Shown: in pieces, positions 37,976 through 51,760 of the stretch
Numbering within the stretch: the first letter of the stretch is position 1
Layout of the letters: each line of letters opens with the position of its first letter
DNA from: Chrysomallon squamiferum
Taxonomy: Eukaryota > Mollusca > Gastropoda > Neomphalida > Peltospiridae
Assembly (NCBI GenBank): GCA_012295275.1
Contig: CM022670.1
Span: 15,545,198-15,604,197 of the forward strand
Direction: 5' to 3'
Length of the DNA: 59,000 nucleotides
Program-made: the position numbers and the translations under genes
Notes under the pieces: generated by a model
The model's database searches: none
The model's input: the letters and a program-made list of their open reading frames with translations, nothing else
Told to the model about the DNA's origin: nothing

Positions 37976-38118
37976 CTGTGTTTCTGATGTAGGCTCAAGA
38001 GAACATCTCCAGGCTGCAAGGGACCTCTGTCCTCAGCATCTTTAATCATTTGCAGTCACATTCTGTCTTTTTCACTCCCACCAGCATTGAAAAACTCGCA
38101 TTTACACATTGTCAGTAT
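37976..38118 (-). pseudogene. CBS exon relic ("CEFFNAGGS" exon, PLP-lysine region)
   Basis: Preceded by a strong poly-T acceptor and followed by GTTCTT, the minus strand reads "CKCEFFNAGGSEKDRM", a TGA stop, then "LQMIKDAEDRGPLQPGDVL" and, after a frame slip, EPTS. This is the CBS exon holding the lysine that binds pyridoxal phosphate (GGSVKDR). The stop and frameshift show it is dead. Confidence 0.9.
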
Positions 38119-38125
38119 CTGAAAA

Positions 38126-38156
<31 letters not shown>

Positions 38157-39285
38157 TAAATAATTAAATACAGTTAAGACAGCTTACAAATTCCACCTTT
38201 AATCAAATTAATAATAAATAAATAATTCAACTGATCTGACAATTGAAAAATAATTAAGAATTTTTAATGTTAATATATCTTAAGATTTATTAATTAAAAC
38301 TTATAAATTCAAAACAAAATACAAACAAAAATAGAATTTAATGATATTCACATTAATTTTTCTCATTTAAACAAATTTGATAAATTGGAACTAATGATCT
38401 GCAGAGTGAAAACAAAAAAAGTTATAAATTTCACAACAATGATCATTTTTTGAGATATGATTGAGTTTTGCCAGTGTCAATAAAACATGATTTCTGCATC
38501 AAAGACTATATCCGTTATTTGTTAAATTAATCTAACTATAACCCTTGAAAAATTTGTTGTTCTACCATCTCATTATCGAATGATAGTCCAATGAAGAGAT
38601 CCCCCTCACTATTTATTTCTCTTTGTGTGTGTCTGTGTGTTCGTGAGTGCAAGTATCAATGTTTGAGTTTGTGTACCAACATAATAATTAAGGCTTAAAT
38701 GAAAACAGAACTACACGCCACGTTACAACATGATGTCTGACACAGCTCTCCGACATCGTCTGCTTCCGCTTTGTTCGGAAATAAATAAATATGACGTCAA
38801 TAATTGCAACAACCGTGAATTTGAGGGAACTTGTAAAATAATTTGATCGGTCATTGTCGGTGAGTACATCAAATTTAATTCTACTTTTATTTATTTTTCA
38901 GATTATTTGTCAACTTAGTGTAAAGATTCAGTGATTGGGTATTCCGAAATAAATTTATGGTTCTCGATAGGAAATTGATTTTCGGAATTAACATTGATCA
39001 AACTGGGCATTAAGTTCTTTAATAATCAGATCTAGATTAGTCAGGCGAATTGTCTAAATTACTAGCGTCCTATTTAATTAACCTTCAAAATTATTCTAAA
39101 ATTTCGGCTGACTTCTGAATTTATCCTTAAATTTTAATTATTATTAATAATAGGGTACGACACAAAACAAAGGCCTTTTGTAGTTAATAGTTAAGAATTA
39201 GAGAAATAAGATACATACACAAACATACAGACACATAAAAAGAGAAAGAAACTAAGAACAAAGAAGAAATGAAGAAACAATAAAA

Positions 39286-39290
<5 letters not shown>
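38119..39290. other. Upstream side of the CBS relic; possible old promoter
   Basis: Mostly AT-rich without a gene. A possible further CBS relic lies near 38545-38590 on the minus strand (resembling the IGDTPMVRINKI segment, very degenerate). A full TGACGTCA palindrome at 38792-38799 sits in a CpG-richer patch (38730-38870) that could be the former promoter. Confidence 0.35.

Positions 39291-39292
<2 letters not shown>

Positions 39293-39360
<68 letters not shown>
39293..39360. repeat. (CT)n microsatellite
   Basis: About 66 bp of pure CT. Confidence 0.96.
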
Positions 39361-39361
<1 letters not shown>

Positions 39362-39491
39362 GGGTTATGCAAACATTACTGGAATTAAACTTGTTTTTAA
39401 AATCATTCAGACTAAGTTTCTTCTTTTGTTCAGCAGTTAATTGTTTTTGATTTTATTACTAACACTACTAAACTTTTGTAAACTTTAAATC

Positions 39492-40640
39492 AGTGATTCC
39501 CAACGTGGGGCCTACGCCCCACTGGGGGGCAATCAGTAATAATATGGGTCAATATGAAAAATATAGTAATATCAACATTTTATTTTATTTTACCCAATAT
39601 GGGTAAAAATTTTAAATTTATAGGGAAAAATTGTAATTACAGCCTGTAATCAGTGATGATGGGCAAGAAAAATGGAGTTTTAAAACTATTGAAAGACGAC
39701 AATCCCCAAATGTTGTTAGTGCATTGTGTTATTCATAAACAGAATTTAGTTTCCAAAAAGGTCCCCTGTTCTAAACGAGACATTGAATGCAGTTATAAAG
39801 TGCATCAACACTATAAACGCTAATGCCAAATGTGAGCATTTTTTCAAACAATTTTGCAAGGATCAAAATGCAGACTATGTAAGATTATTACATCATACTG
39901 ATGTAAGGTGGTTATCAAAGGGGAATTGCCTGAAAAGATTCATGGAACTATTTGATATTGTTAGTGAGTTCTTGGATGACAAACCTTATATGATTCTGTT
40001 ATTGACAGTTGATGGTAAAGCACTTGTCAGTTATTTAGCAGATATATTTGAAAAACTCAGTGTCTTAAATAAGGAGCTCCAAGGAACAAATATGACTCTT
40101 GTTAATTCAAAGGCCAAGATATTTGGCTTTTTATCATTTCTGGAATTATCCCAAGAAAATATTTCTGTCAAAAATTTGAACAATTTTATTGGCTGAATAA
40201 ATGTGAGGTAACAGATGCTACTTGTCTTGTTACTGTGGAGCACTTAAAACTAATGGTAAGTGATTTCAACTTCAGATTTTCTGGTTTGAAAGAAATTAAT
40301 TATCCATCTTGGATGACTCAGGCATTGCTAGTGGATCTGTCAGATGTAACCATGGAGTATCAAGGAGAACTTTCAGAATTACAAAATGATGACTCGATTA
40401 AAGCCCTGTTCAAAATAAAAGGAACAATGATGTGGCTCTGTGAAGAAACACAAGTTAAATATCCAAAAACAAGTAGTTTGGCAAGAAAACTACTGTTACC
40501 ATTCCAATCGTTATACTTAGTGGAATGTGGATTTAGTGCTGTGAATGACTTATTACTGAGGAAGAAAAGAAACCGACTGGATATCACTAAACGAGGCGAC
40601 TTGAGATTGAAATTAACAAAATTTCTGCCTCGATAAAATC
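39492..40640 (+). mobile_element. Dead hAT-superfamily transposon (ZBED5/FAM200-like transposase)
   Basis: Starts with a hAT-type terminus CAGTGATTCCCAACGTGGGG that contains a GTGGGGC-CTAC-GCCCCAC hairpin. Transposase remains follow: "VHCVIHKQNLVSKK" (about 39718-39760), then after a one-base frameshift "LHHTDVRWLSKGNCLKRF" and "LADIFEKLSVLNKELQG" up to a TGA at 40194-40196. A further frame (40235-40636) has the hAT C-terminal dimerisation signature "ECGFSAVNDLL" and "RLDITKRGDLRLKL". The order matches the RNase-H-like core plus dimerisation region of ZBED5/FAM200 genes. Zinc-finger N-terminus and a clear 3' end were not found. Two disruptions make it inactive. Confidence 0.82.
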
Positions 40641-43600
40641 TCTTTGCAGTAGACATCAGGCTCAAGGGTCTCATTAATTGATTGTAATTGAATTTATTTA
40701 ATCTGATGGTAGATATGTTATACATATTATAAAATGGATTTTATTTTATTAAATTTGAAGTTAAACCCTTTAGTTTTATTTGAAAGATACAAAACATTTT
40801 TGTTATACTTCTTCAAAACTGATATTGTTATATCATACTAAACAAAACAGTGGGAGACATAAAGAAATTTGTGATAAAAAAGTTTGTGATATTTTTAAAA
40901 TTATTCCATTTGTTTTTACTATTTTCAGTAAACAACTATTAAATGAAATAAATATGATTAATTAAAAATTATTGTGTTGTTTTTTGTTTTTAATATTTTC
41001 TATATACAATTGAAATAAGAGTGATTTTAAAACACTTGTGTCTTTGTTTTTACAAATAATTTATTACTAACAATACCAACATTAGAAGTAGGTTAGATAG
41101 TAAGTTTTTATTATAATTTTTATTATCTGTTATGAAGAAAATTAAAATCTATATTATGTATTCCTCACCATTGTAAATTATTACTATAATTATTATTATT
41201 AAATGTGCATTTTATTATTTAAATAAACTGTACCTTAAATGCAGTGATAGTGACTTGGGGTGGCTAATATGGGATTACTCATACTTAAAAATGAGCTATC
41301 CTTGGAGGATTGTTCACCTTAGGTACAAAACACAAAACACCAGTATTTAATTTCATTTAAAAATATCCACATTTTCTTACGAGTTATTTCACACTGTTTC
41401 TATCCATTCATCAAATATGCTAATAACATCATCTGGAACGATTTGATTAAAATAATACTAATAGATAGATAGACAGATAGATAGATAAAGAAAGAAAGAA
41501 CATTTCATTATAATTTTCATTACTGTTCAGATTTCATGAAAAGGATGAAGTGCATATTAGTTCGGACTTTGCAGATTATATTAAACATTAATTGTTGACA
41601 ATTACAAAAAAATAATAATAATAAAATAAACATTCATTATATACCTGTGTGCATGAATAAAATTGATTTCCTTTTGAATCAATAACATTCACATTGTACG
41701 TTCTTCACTTTACATAACAAGTTATTTAATACATTATTTATATTATTAAAAATTAATATATCTAATTATTTCTGAAAGACTGCCTTTAAGGCTGATTTAA
41801 GGAAGTACACATATAAATAAATAAATGTAAATTAAAGTACAGATAGTACCCTAAAGTAGGTATCGGCAGACAGTTACAGGTCAGCCAATCAATGTACAAA
41901 ATTCGCAAAACGGTGGTTTTTAACTTCTTTTATCTGGGCTTAAAGATGAAGATATACTCTTGTACTGAGTTTTGTTTGTTTGATCATGAGTTATTCGGTG
42001 AATTACTAACCCATTTATGAAAAACGCAACATTTTAAACGCTCCCGTAAACGCTGTGGACGGCGAACACTGTACTCTCCTGCACAGCAACAAGCTGTGAT
42101 TATTAACATGACATATGGCTGTTTCTAACAGCTTCTGAAAGCTAACGAAATTAGCTTTCCAGTGACATGTAGCAGGAAGGGGATGAAAACACAGCAACCA
42201 TGTCTTTCTTGAAAAATTGGCTTCAAACTTAAATTACTATATATTGCAATAATGTACACCAACATGTCTGTTGTAATTCGAAAGTCTGTTCAGTTTCCTT
42301 TCGAATGGTATTATAGTATTCACTTGGGCAGCGGTCATTTTTGCAGTGTAACAACAGCTACTACCACTGACCGATTGATGGTGTTTGTGTTGAAAATGAT
42401 GTCGAGTGCACAGCACACGTTACCGGAGAACTTGATCTCAGTTTTTGATTGAATTCGGCACCATCTCGTTAAGTCAGTTATTATGATCATTTAATTAATA
42501 ATTCTTATATTCATTCAAGAATTCATTTAATTTTTATCCAATTATTTTTATATATTCAGCACTGAAAAAGACTGGCATCATCAAAGAGTAACTGAACTTC
42601 AATCAACTTAAAAAGAAGTTTCATTCGCTTTTTAACTATTGAAACGCTTTTGATATATAACCATGTTATCATCATAATCATGCATTAAAATGATTTTATC
42701 ATCACAACACTGCTTAATAGGGGCATAGGATGTCATGTTATGTTAGTGGATAAAATGTAACAGCCATCGTGCAGACATGTAATAATATATTTCTTATACT
42801 TTCATTTCAAGTTGTGTATTCTTCTATAGCCTTTCATCTTCACTCCAATAGCAAACATTTATTTGTACAATGTATAGATTTCTGATTATTTTGAAATGAA
42901 GTTAGTTGGTTTTCATTCATATTTCTCATTACTTATCAAGCAATATGTATCCTTGAGCCCTATTCTCTATGATGTAGGCAATTCTGTTACTGAGGGCCAT
43001 GTTCCTCTAAGTACGATTCTAGTAATTAGGGCTGTTGGAATGATCTCGAACTCCTCTAAATATAGTGTCTGTCACCATGGAATTGTCTATATATGTGATA
43101 CGATTGTTTAGGTGCAACAACAAAAAAAGTGAAATCACTAAAGTGAGTTAATGTTTGTCTTGCTTTCTAACAAAGTCAACACACACACACACACACACAC
43201 ACACAAATAACAAAAACGCATTTATTTCTATATTAAGTACTTACACAAAATAATTGTTAGATTTTGCTCACTGTAAGAATGTCATATTACTTGAGTCAGA
43301 AATTAGATATATCATTATCTTATAAAATAAAGCTGAAAATTCTCAAAATAATACTCGAGAATAATTCTGTTTTCTGAGCTGTTTACTTTACTTTTTCAAG
43401 TTTCATTTAACACTGCAGAAACAATTTTATTTGAAAACTTAGAGTACTTCTGATAATAAATGAATTATGATATTCAGAAGACTGCTTGAAACTGTCATAC
43501 AAATGACTGACTTTATAATTCTCATATTTATTTTTCAAAACACATTCTGTTTCCCAATACTCCTGTATTTCAGAACACTACAGAACCAAAAGTGTAGTTA

Positions 43601-43676
43601 AAAAAAAAAAAAAAAAAAAAAGAAGAGAAAATATGTCCACATTTCAAAACACTGATAGGAAATAGTCAACAATTCA
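40641..43676. other. AT-rich intergenic DNA, no gene seen
   Basis: Includes a short GATA repeat near 41460-41485 and (CA)n at about 43171-43204. A more complex patch at 42000-42470 has open frames on both strands without family resemblance. A candidate TTTATT (minus-strand poly(A) signal for MRPL13) is at 43527-43532. Confidence 0.55.
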
Positions 43677-46260
43677 TCATCTTGAAATTTTCTTCTGCCC
43701 ATAATTAATTACAAACTCTTCTGGCCTGAAAGATAAAATAGAAAATTAAGAATTTACTGAAATATTATTACTGTTTTACATACTGTTATTCAAATATGCA
43801 GAAGAACAGACTGAGTATCCTTTATCCAAAATGCTTATGACCAGATATATTTTGCATTTCAGAATATTCAGAATTCAAGGTGAATAGGGTCTAGATTAAA
43901 TATATAATCCTTTTATAATGCATATAAATTCTATACAAATACTATGTAGGAACTTAATATATATAAATATTTTTAGAAGGAAAAGGTTTGTTCATGTTAA
44001 ACCATCCTTTAATTTCAGATTTTGGATATTTTTCAGATTTCATTTTTGATATACAGGTCCTCAAGTTGTATAATATATTAATGAATAAATTTTTAAGTTT
44101 AAAAAATCTGTCTTCAGTCAAGTTATTTTTAGTGTTATTACTAATATCTGTCATCTCTATTTAATTATATGTTTATTTTTGTTTTGTCATCAGATCTATG
44201 TGCATTTATTTCAATTTTCAATGATGTTTTTTTTTTATATATATATCCAAATAAAATTTGGAAATAATGTGCATGTAAATTGTTATATATAAAAATGAAT
44301 TGTTAAGAGCTACGGTTTTCACAAAGTTTTCATAATTATACAATCAGCTAAATTTCACAGCATGGCTCTCAACTGATCTCAAGTAAATAGATATCTTCAG
44401 TTATTTCCAGTTTCAGCCAAAATCATTAAATATAACAATTAGAACATTTGTAAAATCATTTTAAAATATTCTGATATCTGCCTCTTCTAGCTAAATTTTT
44501 TTTTACAATAAACCATTTATGCTGTTTACAACACTGAAAAACAACACGATGACTAAATATTATTAAACAAATATTTGTTGACAAAACAAGGTGTTACTAG
44601 CTCATTCTCCTAATTTCTGAGTTCGGTGTTTGTTATTCAAAGTTACTTACCAGTCAAAAAGTTTTGGGAAATTTTCAATCTCTTCTGTGGTGTACTCATC
44701 AAGTCTCCTGGGAACTGGCTGCACCTGCTGAATCTGATCAGTCACATTTTTCAGTACCTCTTCAGGAATATTCTGAAACAAACATGTTAACTTTCTAACC
44801 TTTGTTAAATAAATCACTTCTCCATTTATTTTTAAACTGAAAACTGCATTTCAGGAATCTTTAGAAAAATTCTCATCTCATATTCATTAAATCAATTTCA
44901 CAGTTTAATTAAAGATGTACGCAGTTGTGGGGTTTTTGGAGGGGTATTCCTTCTTTTTTTTTTTTTTATTTTTTTTTTTTATTATATTCCTTTTATACCA
45001 CATATATTTCTGGGGGTGCTTAGAATCTTTTTCCTCTTTTATTTAAGTCTGAATGATAATGAAAGAATAGCTGAACTGAGATCACCAACTTACTAAACAA
45101 AAAAAACAACTTCAACTGATGAAATAGCTACTCTTGGTTGAAAATATTCAATATAAATATATATAAAAATATAGTTTTAGTCCTTTACAAAAGTATTTTA
45201 AAACTTAAGTAAATACCTACACCTCTATATCTGGGATTTTTATTTTTATTTTTTTAAATTAAAGACTTGTTCTAGATTCAAAATTAAAAAGATTAGTGAT
45301 TTGATTCATTAGCACATAGATGAACTGATTTTTTTTCAAATATTCTTTACATTTAAACTAAGATCAAATATTTAACCAGGTGCTCAACAGCAATATGCAG
45401 TTAAAAGCATAATATATTATTTATGGAGTTCATTATTCATGTGTAATGGCATTCCGTATCAATGTACCTCATCTGGAAAAACGTGGAGACGTCTCATCAT
45501 AGTTCTTCTCAGTAGATGTCCTGGTATGCTGCTGTAGATGTGCTTTGTGATTATCTGAAAATTCAGTAAAATAATCTTTAAAATATTTTTCTGTTAATTT
45601 GCCATGTGTTAAATATAAAAATGATCATTTTCAAATATGACAAAACAACTTATTTTATTTTATTTTATTTTATTTTATTTAAAATAAAAAGTAAAAACAA
45701 TTCAGAATATTATTCCATATAACAAATAACAACAGAAAATATTTTAAATTGAAGTTTAATCACTTGTTTATATTACTGGAAGGATATACCATCTTTATTA
45801 TTTTGTACATGCCTTTGTTGGATCCATCTGGTGCAATCTCCAGGCAGATGTCTTTGATTCCCCTCGTGGGTATCTGCAATAAAAGACCATATATATGTGT
45901 CCATAACAAAACAAACAAAACTTTTTAAAATTATATACAAGCTTAAAAAAAAAAAAAAACAATTTAAAAAATATTGTTACTTTGAAAACTGAAGTTAAAT
46001 ATGTCAAACTGATTATTTGTACAGCATGAAATCATCTTACCCACTGTGATGAAAATATGTCCATTTCCGCCAGTATTCACCTTTCATTGCAATATGTTTG
46101 CTGTTAAATATTACAACATGGTCACCAATGTCACCTAAAATGAAAAAAAGAAAAAATATTTCTTAAAATCTTAAAGTATACTTTTCATACATTAAAATTT
46201 GAACACCAAAACTGCCTCTTCTTAGCACTGATATTCTAATAATATTTTTTTTATATAAAT

Positions 46261-46293
<33 letters not shown>

Positions 46294-47643
46294 GAAATTT
46301 GTAATGTGTATACTGAAGTTTTTTGTGGCTTCCTACTTGCTGCTTAAGTTCTAAGTTTTATGATTCTTTACTATGTTACTGGTCTCATCCATAAAAATAC
46401 TTAACTATATATCATGAAAAATACAAATACATCATACATTAGATCATGGGACAACAAACATTTTATAATATCAACCTCTTCATGGGATCCTTGATCTCTC
46501 TTTGGCCCATAAACATATAAAATAAATATCGTCAATAATAAATTTGTCTATTTGAAGGTAATATGTTCTTCAGACTTCATTACTGATTCTCAATAAGATT
46601 CATTTCACCTTTAAGTTTCTATTTCCCCTTTTGACCCCTAGTCATTTAATAAATAATTTATTGGCTCCTTGGTCAGTTTCATCAAAATCCACGGTCAATA
46701 TCGAACACCTTGATGACTTCTTATTAGATAAACATGGAAAAAGTATACATACTAAGTGGATGATATATAGGTTTATGGAAGCCTTGAAGATAGGGTGCTA
46801 ATTTCATTGCAGACTTCATAGGGCACTGATGTCTTGCATCGTATATCCACCATGTTCTTGCAAATGTTGCCCATTGCTGAATTAAAATTATTATTTGTAT
46901 TAAAATAAAAACAATAACATTTACATCTATTCCTTAAATAATGAAAAAATATATTTAATAAATTTACTAACAATATTAAAATAAAAGGTAATGTAATGAA
47001 AAATACTGTTCTGATTACATTTTATTTTTTTTTTTTTTTTTTTTTTTTACTGATTTACATGAACATTATAATTAATTAAATCAATATCAGAATTTAAAAT
47101 ACTGTTTAAATAGCGAACAAAAAAACTATTTAAAAATATATTTAAAATTGATTTTTATATCGAAGTTAACGTTGTTACTGTTAATAATTATTAAAATACC
47201 CAACAGGACCATTGTGTTAATATTTTAATTATGGGCTTAGTTTCGCAGCTCAATTGTCATAATTTATTCTATCATTGAAGTTCCTTGCAAAATACGGCAG
47301 CAATACTGTTAACAATAACAGTAACACACCATTTAGCCCTCCAAACAAGATTACTTACTACCTTCCGATCAAACTGAATGTATATATATATATATACATG
47401 CAAACATATTACATCCTGCTTCTACTATGATGAGTGTGACAGTGTCAACAGTATTAGATTTTTGCCATTACTATTAAGTTTAGTTACTTCGTCATCTTTA
47501 AACTAGTAACTGTAACGATAAAATATCCATCACGATGATAGGTTATTCAGTAAAAGATTCCGCTTTAAAATTTAAACTATGATGGTGACAGTCAAAAATT
47601 ATCAGTTTACTGATTAACTTACCAACACACGATTATTTGCCAT
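43677..47643 (-). CDS. MRPL13: Mitochondrial ribosomal protein L13 (uL13m), 7 exons, 185 aa
   Basis: Exons in order are 47643-47623, 46876-46753, 46134-46041, 45873-45813, 45554-45468, 44772-44651 and 43725-43677; phases join to 186 codons with stop. Diagnostic segments: "QWATFARTWWIYDA" near the start, "LQGFHKPIYHPLSDIGDHVV" in the middle, "LLRRTMMRRLHVFPDE" and "RRLDEYTTEEIENFP" late, all in the order of metazoan MRPL13 (178 aa in human). It is part of the large subunit of the mitochondrial ribosome. The intron after the 45873-45813 exon starts with GC (AAG-GCATGT); only that donor gives the family length and an open frame. The first exon encodes only seven residues, with the rest of the targeting information probably shared with the mature part, as in other members. 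Confidence 0.96.
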
Positions 47644-49165
47644 AATGCTTTTTATTTAAAACAAAATAATAAAATTAATTTACATAGTTTAATTTACTAG
47701 AACGTGACCTTCCTCAAAACACCATGCTCAACTACCATTGCACGATGTTACGCTTTTCCGCTTTTGTCAGTCTATTACAAGGGCACACTTTAGTAACATA
47801 CTGAAGTTTCGTGCACAGCGTAGTTTTTAATATTTTTTCTTCAGTCATACTGAATGTCTGTTGTTCATGATTCTTTTAAATATTTTTTACAACTTTGTTT
47901 TTATTTATTTATTTATGTATTTGTTTATTATTCTTTTCTTCACTGTATGTTTTAACGTACGATAAACTCAAAAATATTCGATAAATACATTTATTATAAA
48001 ACAGTGTACATGTTTTACCAAACAAAATTAATTCATTATTTCATAATTGAATATATATTTCTTAAAAATAGTATATCAGTAAAATTATAAATACAGTTGA
48101 CCCAGGAAATATATACCTTTTAAGTGATAACAAAAAGGATAATTCGGGATTATACAGCTTAAAAAATAAAACAAAATAAAAATTATACAATGGTTTCTTT
48201 TTTATTTTACTTTCTTTCCTTCATTTTTATTAAAAATTATTGAATAATACTGGAAAAACAAATGACTTTTCCCGTTTGACAACTATTTAAAAAATCTGAA
48301 GAATAATGGATCTTTCAGATGGACTCTTTTAATATTTGCTGTACTGATATCTCTATAAATTACTGATTTGGCTTTCCCCTGAGTTTTCAAATTTAATAAA
48401 CATTTAAAGACTATTTAAAAAAAAAAAAAAACATGCTATTATTTAAGAGCCATTTTGTTTTGGTGCATATTACTAGGATCAAAGTGACTGAAACACATGA
48501 ACCTATTACAAAGATCTACTGCAATGATTTAAGATAAAACTAATCATTTTATTTATTTTTTGTATTATATAGAATCACAAGATAAATCACATAACTGGTA
48601 ACTGTCTTAAGATGTTGATCTTTATTCCTGTTTCTGTTAAATTGATGGTTTGAAACACTAATGATTTATTATCTTTTTCAGATTATAAATAAAACTGAAC
48701 ATTTCTGTTTCAAGCCACAGATAAAAGGGATCAGAACTATTAATTTGTCAGACTGTATATAATTATTTTTAACAATTCATTATGCATAGTTCCAACATTT
48801 TTTAACATGTGCCACTTACAATATTGTGAGAAAGTATTCACAAAACAAAAACAATGATTTAAAAAAAATAATAATATTCTTCCAGAAGGAATAATGACTA
48901 TTTCTTGTAAGATTATTATTTTGGTTTCTTAATTTGTGTATTTTTATATTTGTAGCTATTCGGGGGCATGAAGACAAAATGACAGCCATCTTTTATCATG
49001 CTTATTGAATTATTTGGATGTTCTTTCTTCTTTTTCTGAAGATTAGCGCAATCACAACAGCTAAGAATGTGATATATTTATTTCATGTTTCATACATCAA
49101 AAGCATATATTAATGCACATCTAATATGCCGAAGATTGGTTGGCCATATTTATAAATGAAGTCAT
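47644..49165. other. Region between MRPL13 start and KY-B end
   Basis: Both genes are on the minus strand, so this holds the MRPL13 promoter (likely 47650-47850, slightly more complex sequence) and the KY-B 3' UTR. No further gene seen. Confidence 0.55.
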
Positions 49166-50447
49166 TTACGAGCAGTATTTGGTGTGAACTAAACCAAGAC
49201 TTTCAACAAATGTGTTTTCTTTAAGCAGCTTCTTCTGCAGTTTCTTCTTGGCTGGTACCACTGGGTTATCAGGGTCTTCGGTTTCAGCTAGAACTTCATC
49301 AATCACCTGTTTAATCTGCCAGATAAAGAGAGAATGTATGTGAAGAATATATTTTTGACGATTGTACTAATTTAGTAGTTATACATTCTAAAAAAAAAAA
49401 ACAAGAACATCAACAAAAGACTGTTTTGCCTGCAGACACAGCTTCTAAGTACGACTCTTAATGCTTTAGCGTCTCATAAGCCTAAAACCCTCGTTTTAAT
49501 TTAAATTCTATTAACACCTCTGTACATTTACATCGACGCGAGACTAAAATTATAATTTTTAATTTAAACACTTGTTTTTGTTTTAACAATTTGCAACAAA
49601 GGTAATATGGAATGGAATGGAATTTGCTAATCAGAGCAAGCCTACCCATTTGTGTCCGTCGCAGAATAAAGGTAATATTTAACTCCTACCCATTTGTAAA
49701 GAGCACCGATTCCAGGTCCGACTGCTTCTGCTTCCTGCTTAGTTAAGCATTCAATTATTTCACGTGCCCTGGATGCAATCTGTGGGTGAATATCCTTGAC
49801 ATTCAAATGATGAACTCGTTTGTTCATACCAACGGAGCCAATCGCCACACAAATTTTTTGACATTTCTTCCACTTCTGTAACGGCCACACATATATATAT
49901 ATATATATATATATAAAAACAATAAATATTTAGCAAATATTTAATAATCTATTGAGTTATTGTAAAACAAAGTTAGATTTCGTTTATTCTCATAGCTATA
50001 TAAATAACGAGCTGAGAGAGAAACGAACAATAATTTATTAATAATTTTTCGTAGATCTGACCGGGCAGGCGTGACGAACACCCGCACACTCAAGGAAGAA
50101 AAAAAAATATATCACATAATATTGTAAATAACTGGCCTTTGTGATTCCTTCGTGAACTCCCATTAACAACAAAATGGCTGAAAATACTTGATGCACGACG
50201 TCTGTCGGCTGGCGATATCGGTTGATTTCGGCCAGTGCCGGAATGCTGATTATTCCTGAATATTCTCGCTTCAGTGGCTTTTTCTGATGATGCTTCAAAA
50301 CAGCTTTAGCCCTGGCGACTTCCTTAGGTATGTCAGCCGCGAAACCCCGTTTTTCAATGACAGACAGGAAGTGCTGAGCTCTCGCTTCGTCTTTCACATC
50401 CAAATAATACATCATTTCTGTTTTGAAGAAAAACAGACATTATTTTT

Positions 50448-50510
<63 letters not shown>

Positions 50511-51711
50511 AATGTTTGCTTAAATACACATTCATCCACCTATTGCCTGCCTGTTATCTGTCAGTCTGTCTATATTTCTGTCTATTTATCTTTCTATTTA
50601 CCTATCGTTCTGTTTATCTATCTTCCTTTTTATCTACCTCTTTATCTATTTTTATCTGTCTGTCCATGTTTGTATGTTTGTATGCATGTATGTATGTATA
50701 TACGAACGTATGTGTGTGTTTATCCATCTATCCATCATATTGGCCGTTAATATTAAATTACGCTGAGGTGTTATTAAAAATTATTTACTGCAGTCATTAA
50801 TCTTTAATGTCTATATTCTTCTTCTTCTTCTTCTTCTTCTTATTATTATTATTATTATTGTTATTGTTATTGTTATTGTTATTGTTATTTTTATTTTTAT
50901 TTTTATTTTTATTTTTATTTTTATTTTTTTTTATTATTATTATTATTATTTTACCGTCTCTCAAAATCAGCAAGGCCATCATCCTGTCAGCTTGGGCGTA
51001 TTCTTCTGAGTCCATGGCAATGTTTTCCATCTGGGCGTCTGTAATGGCTGACTTTAAACCACGCTTGTCCCGTCTCGCAACATTGTCTTTCAGTCGACTT
51101 CTCATCAGACTCACTCGTATTTCTAAATAAAATATGGCTAAACATATTATTTACAGTTATTTTTTTACACCACAGGGTATGTATGTATGTATGTATGTGT
51201 ATTTGTATGTTTCTGTATGTGTGTGTCGGTGTGTGCCCGTGTGTGTGAATCCACACTTTCCCAACCCCAACAACCCCCCCCCAAAACATTACAACATCAC
51301 ACATATACACACAACAAACATGCATATGCCCTTTAATAAAAACATCTGAACATTCATATGAAAACAGCTGTTATTAATTTTGATACAGGTAAACGTATTT
51401 AACTTAACATCATGAAAAATCACTATTTAGGTATACTAAAATGAAAAAACAACAAAAACAATTAGGATAATAAAAAAGATATACTGTAGTTCTCTGCATT
51501 CAGTTTCCTATCATTGTCTTCTTTTCTCACTTTTCTTTGTTTTTTCTTCCACTCACAGATCTGCAAAAGTATATGCAATTAATGATTGTAAGTATTCAAT
51601 GACAATGTTATTAACCCGTTATCTGACTGTGATAATGATCAGTGTACCTGTGGATCAGTACGAATGAATCAAAGAAACAAAAAACAAAACAAAAAAAAGT
51701 ATTTTTTATTC

Positions 51712-51760
<49 letters not shown>

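Noticed and set aside
42015-43111. Several 60-71 codon ORFs
   Set aside because: Short, on both strands, without recognisable motifs or exon-intron context.
50797-51325. Asn/Lys-rich and Thr/His-rich minus frames around KY-B exon 7
   Set aside because: They are intron simple repeats flanking the real exon 50955-51122.
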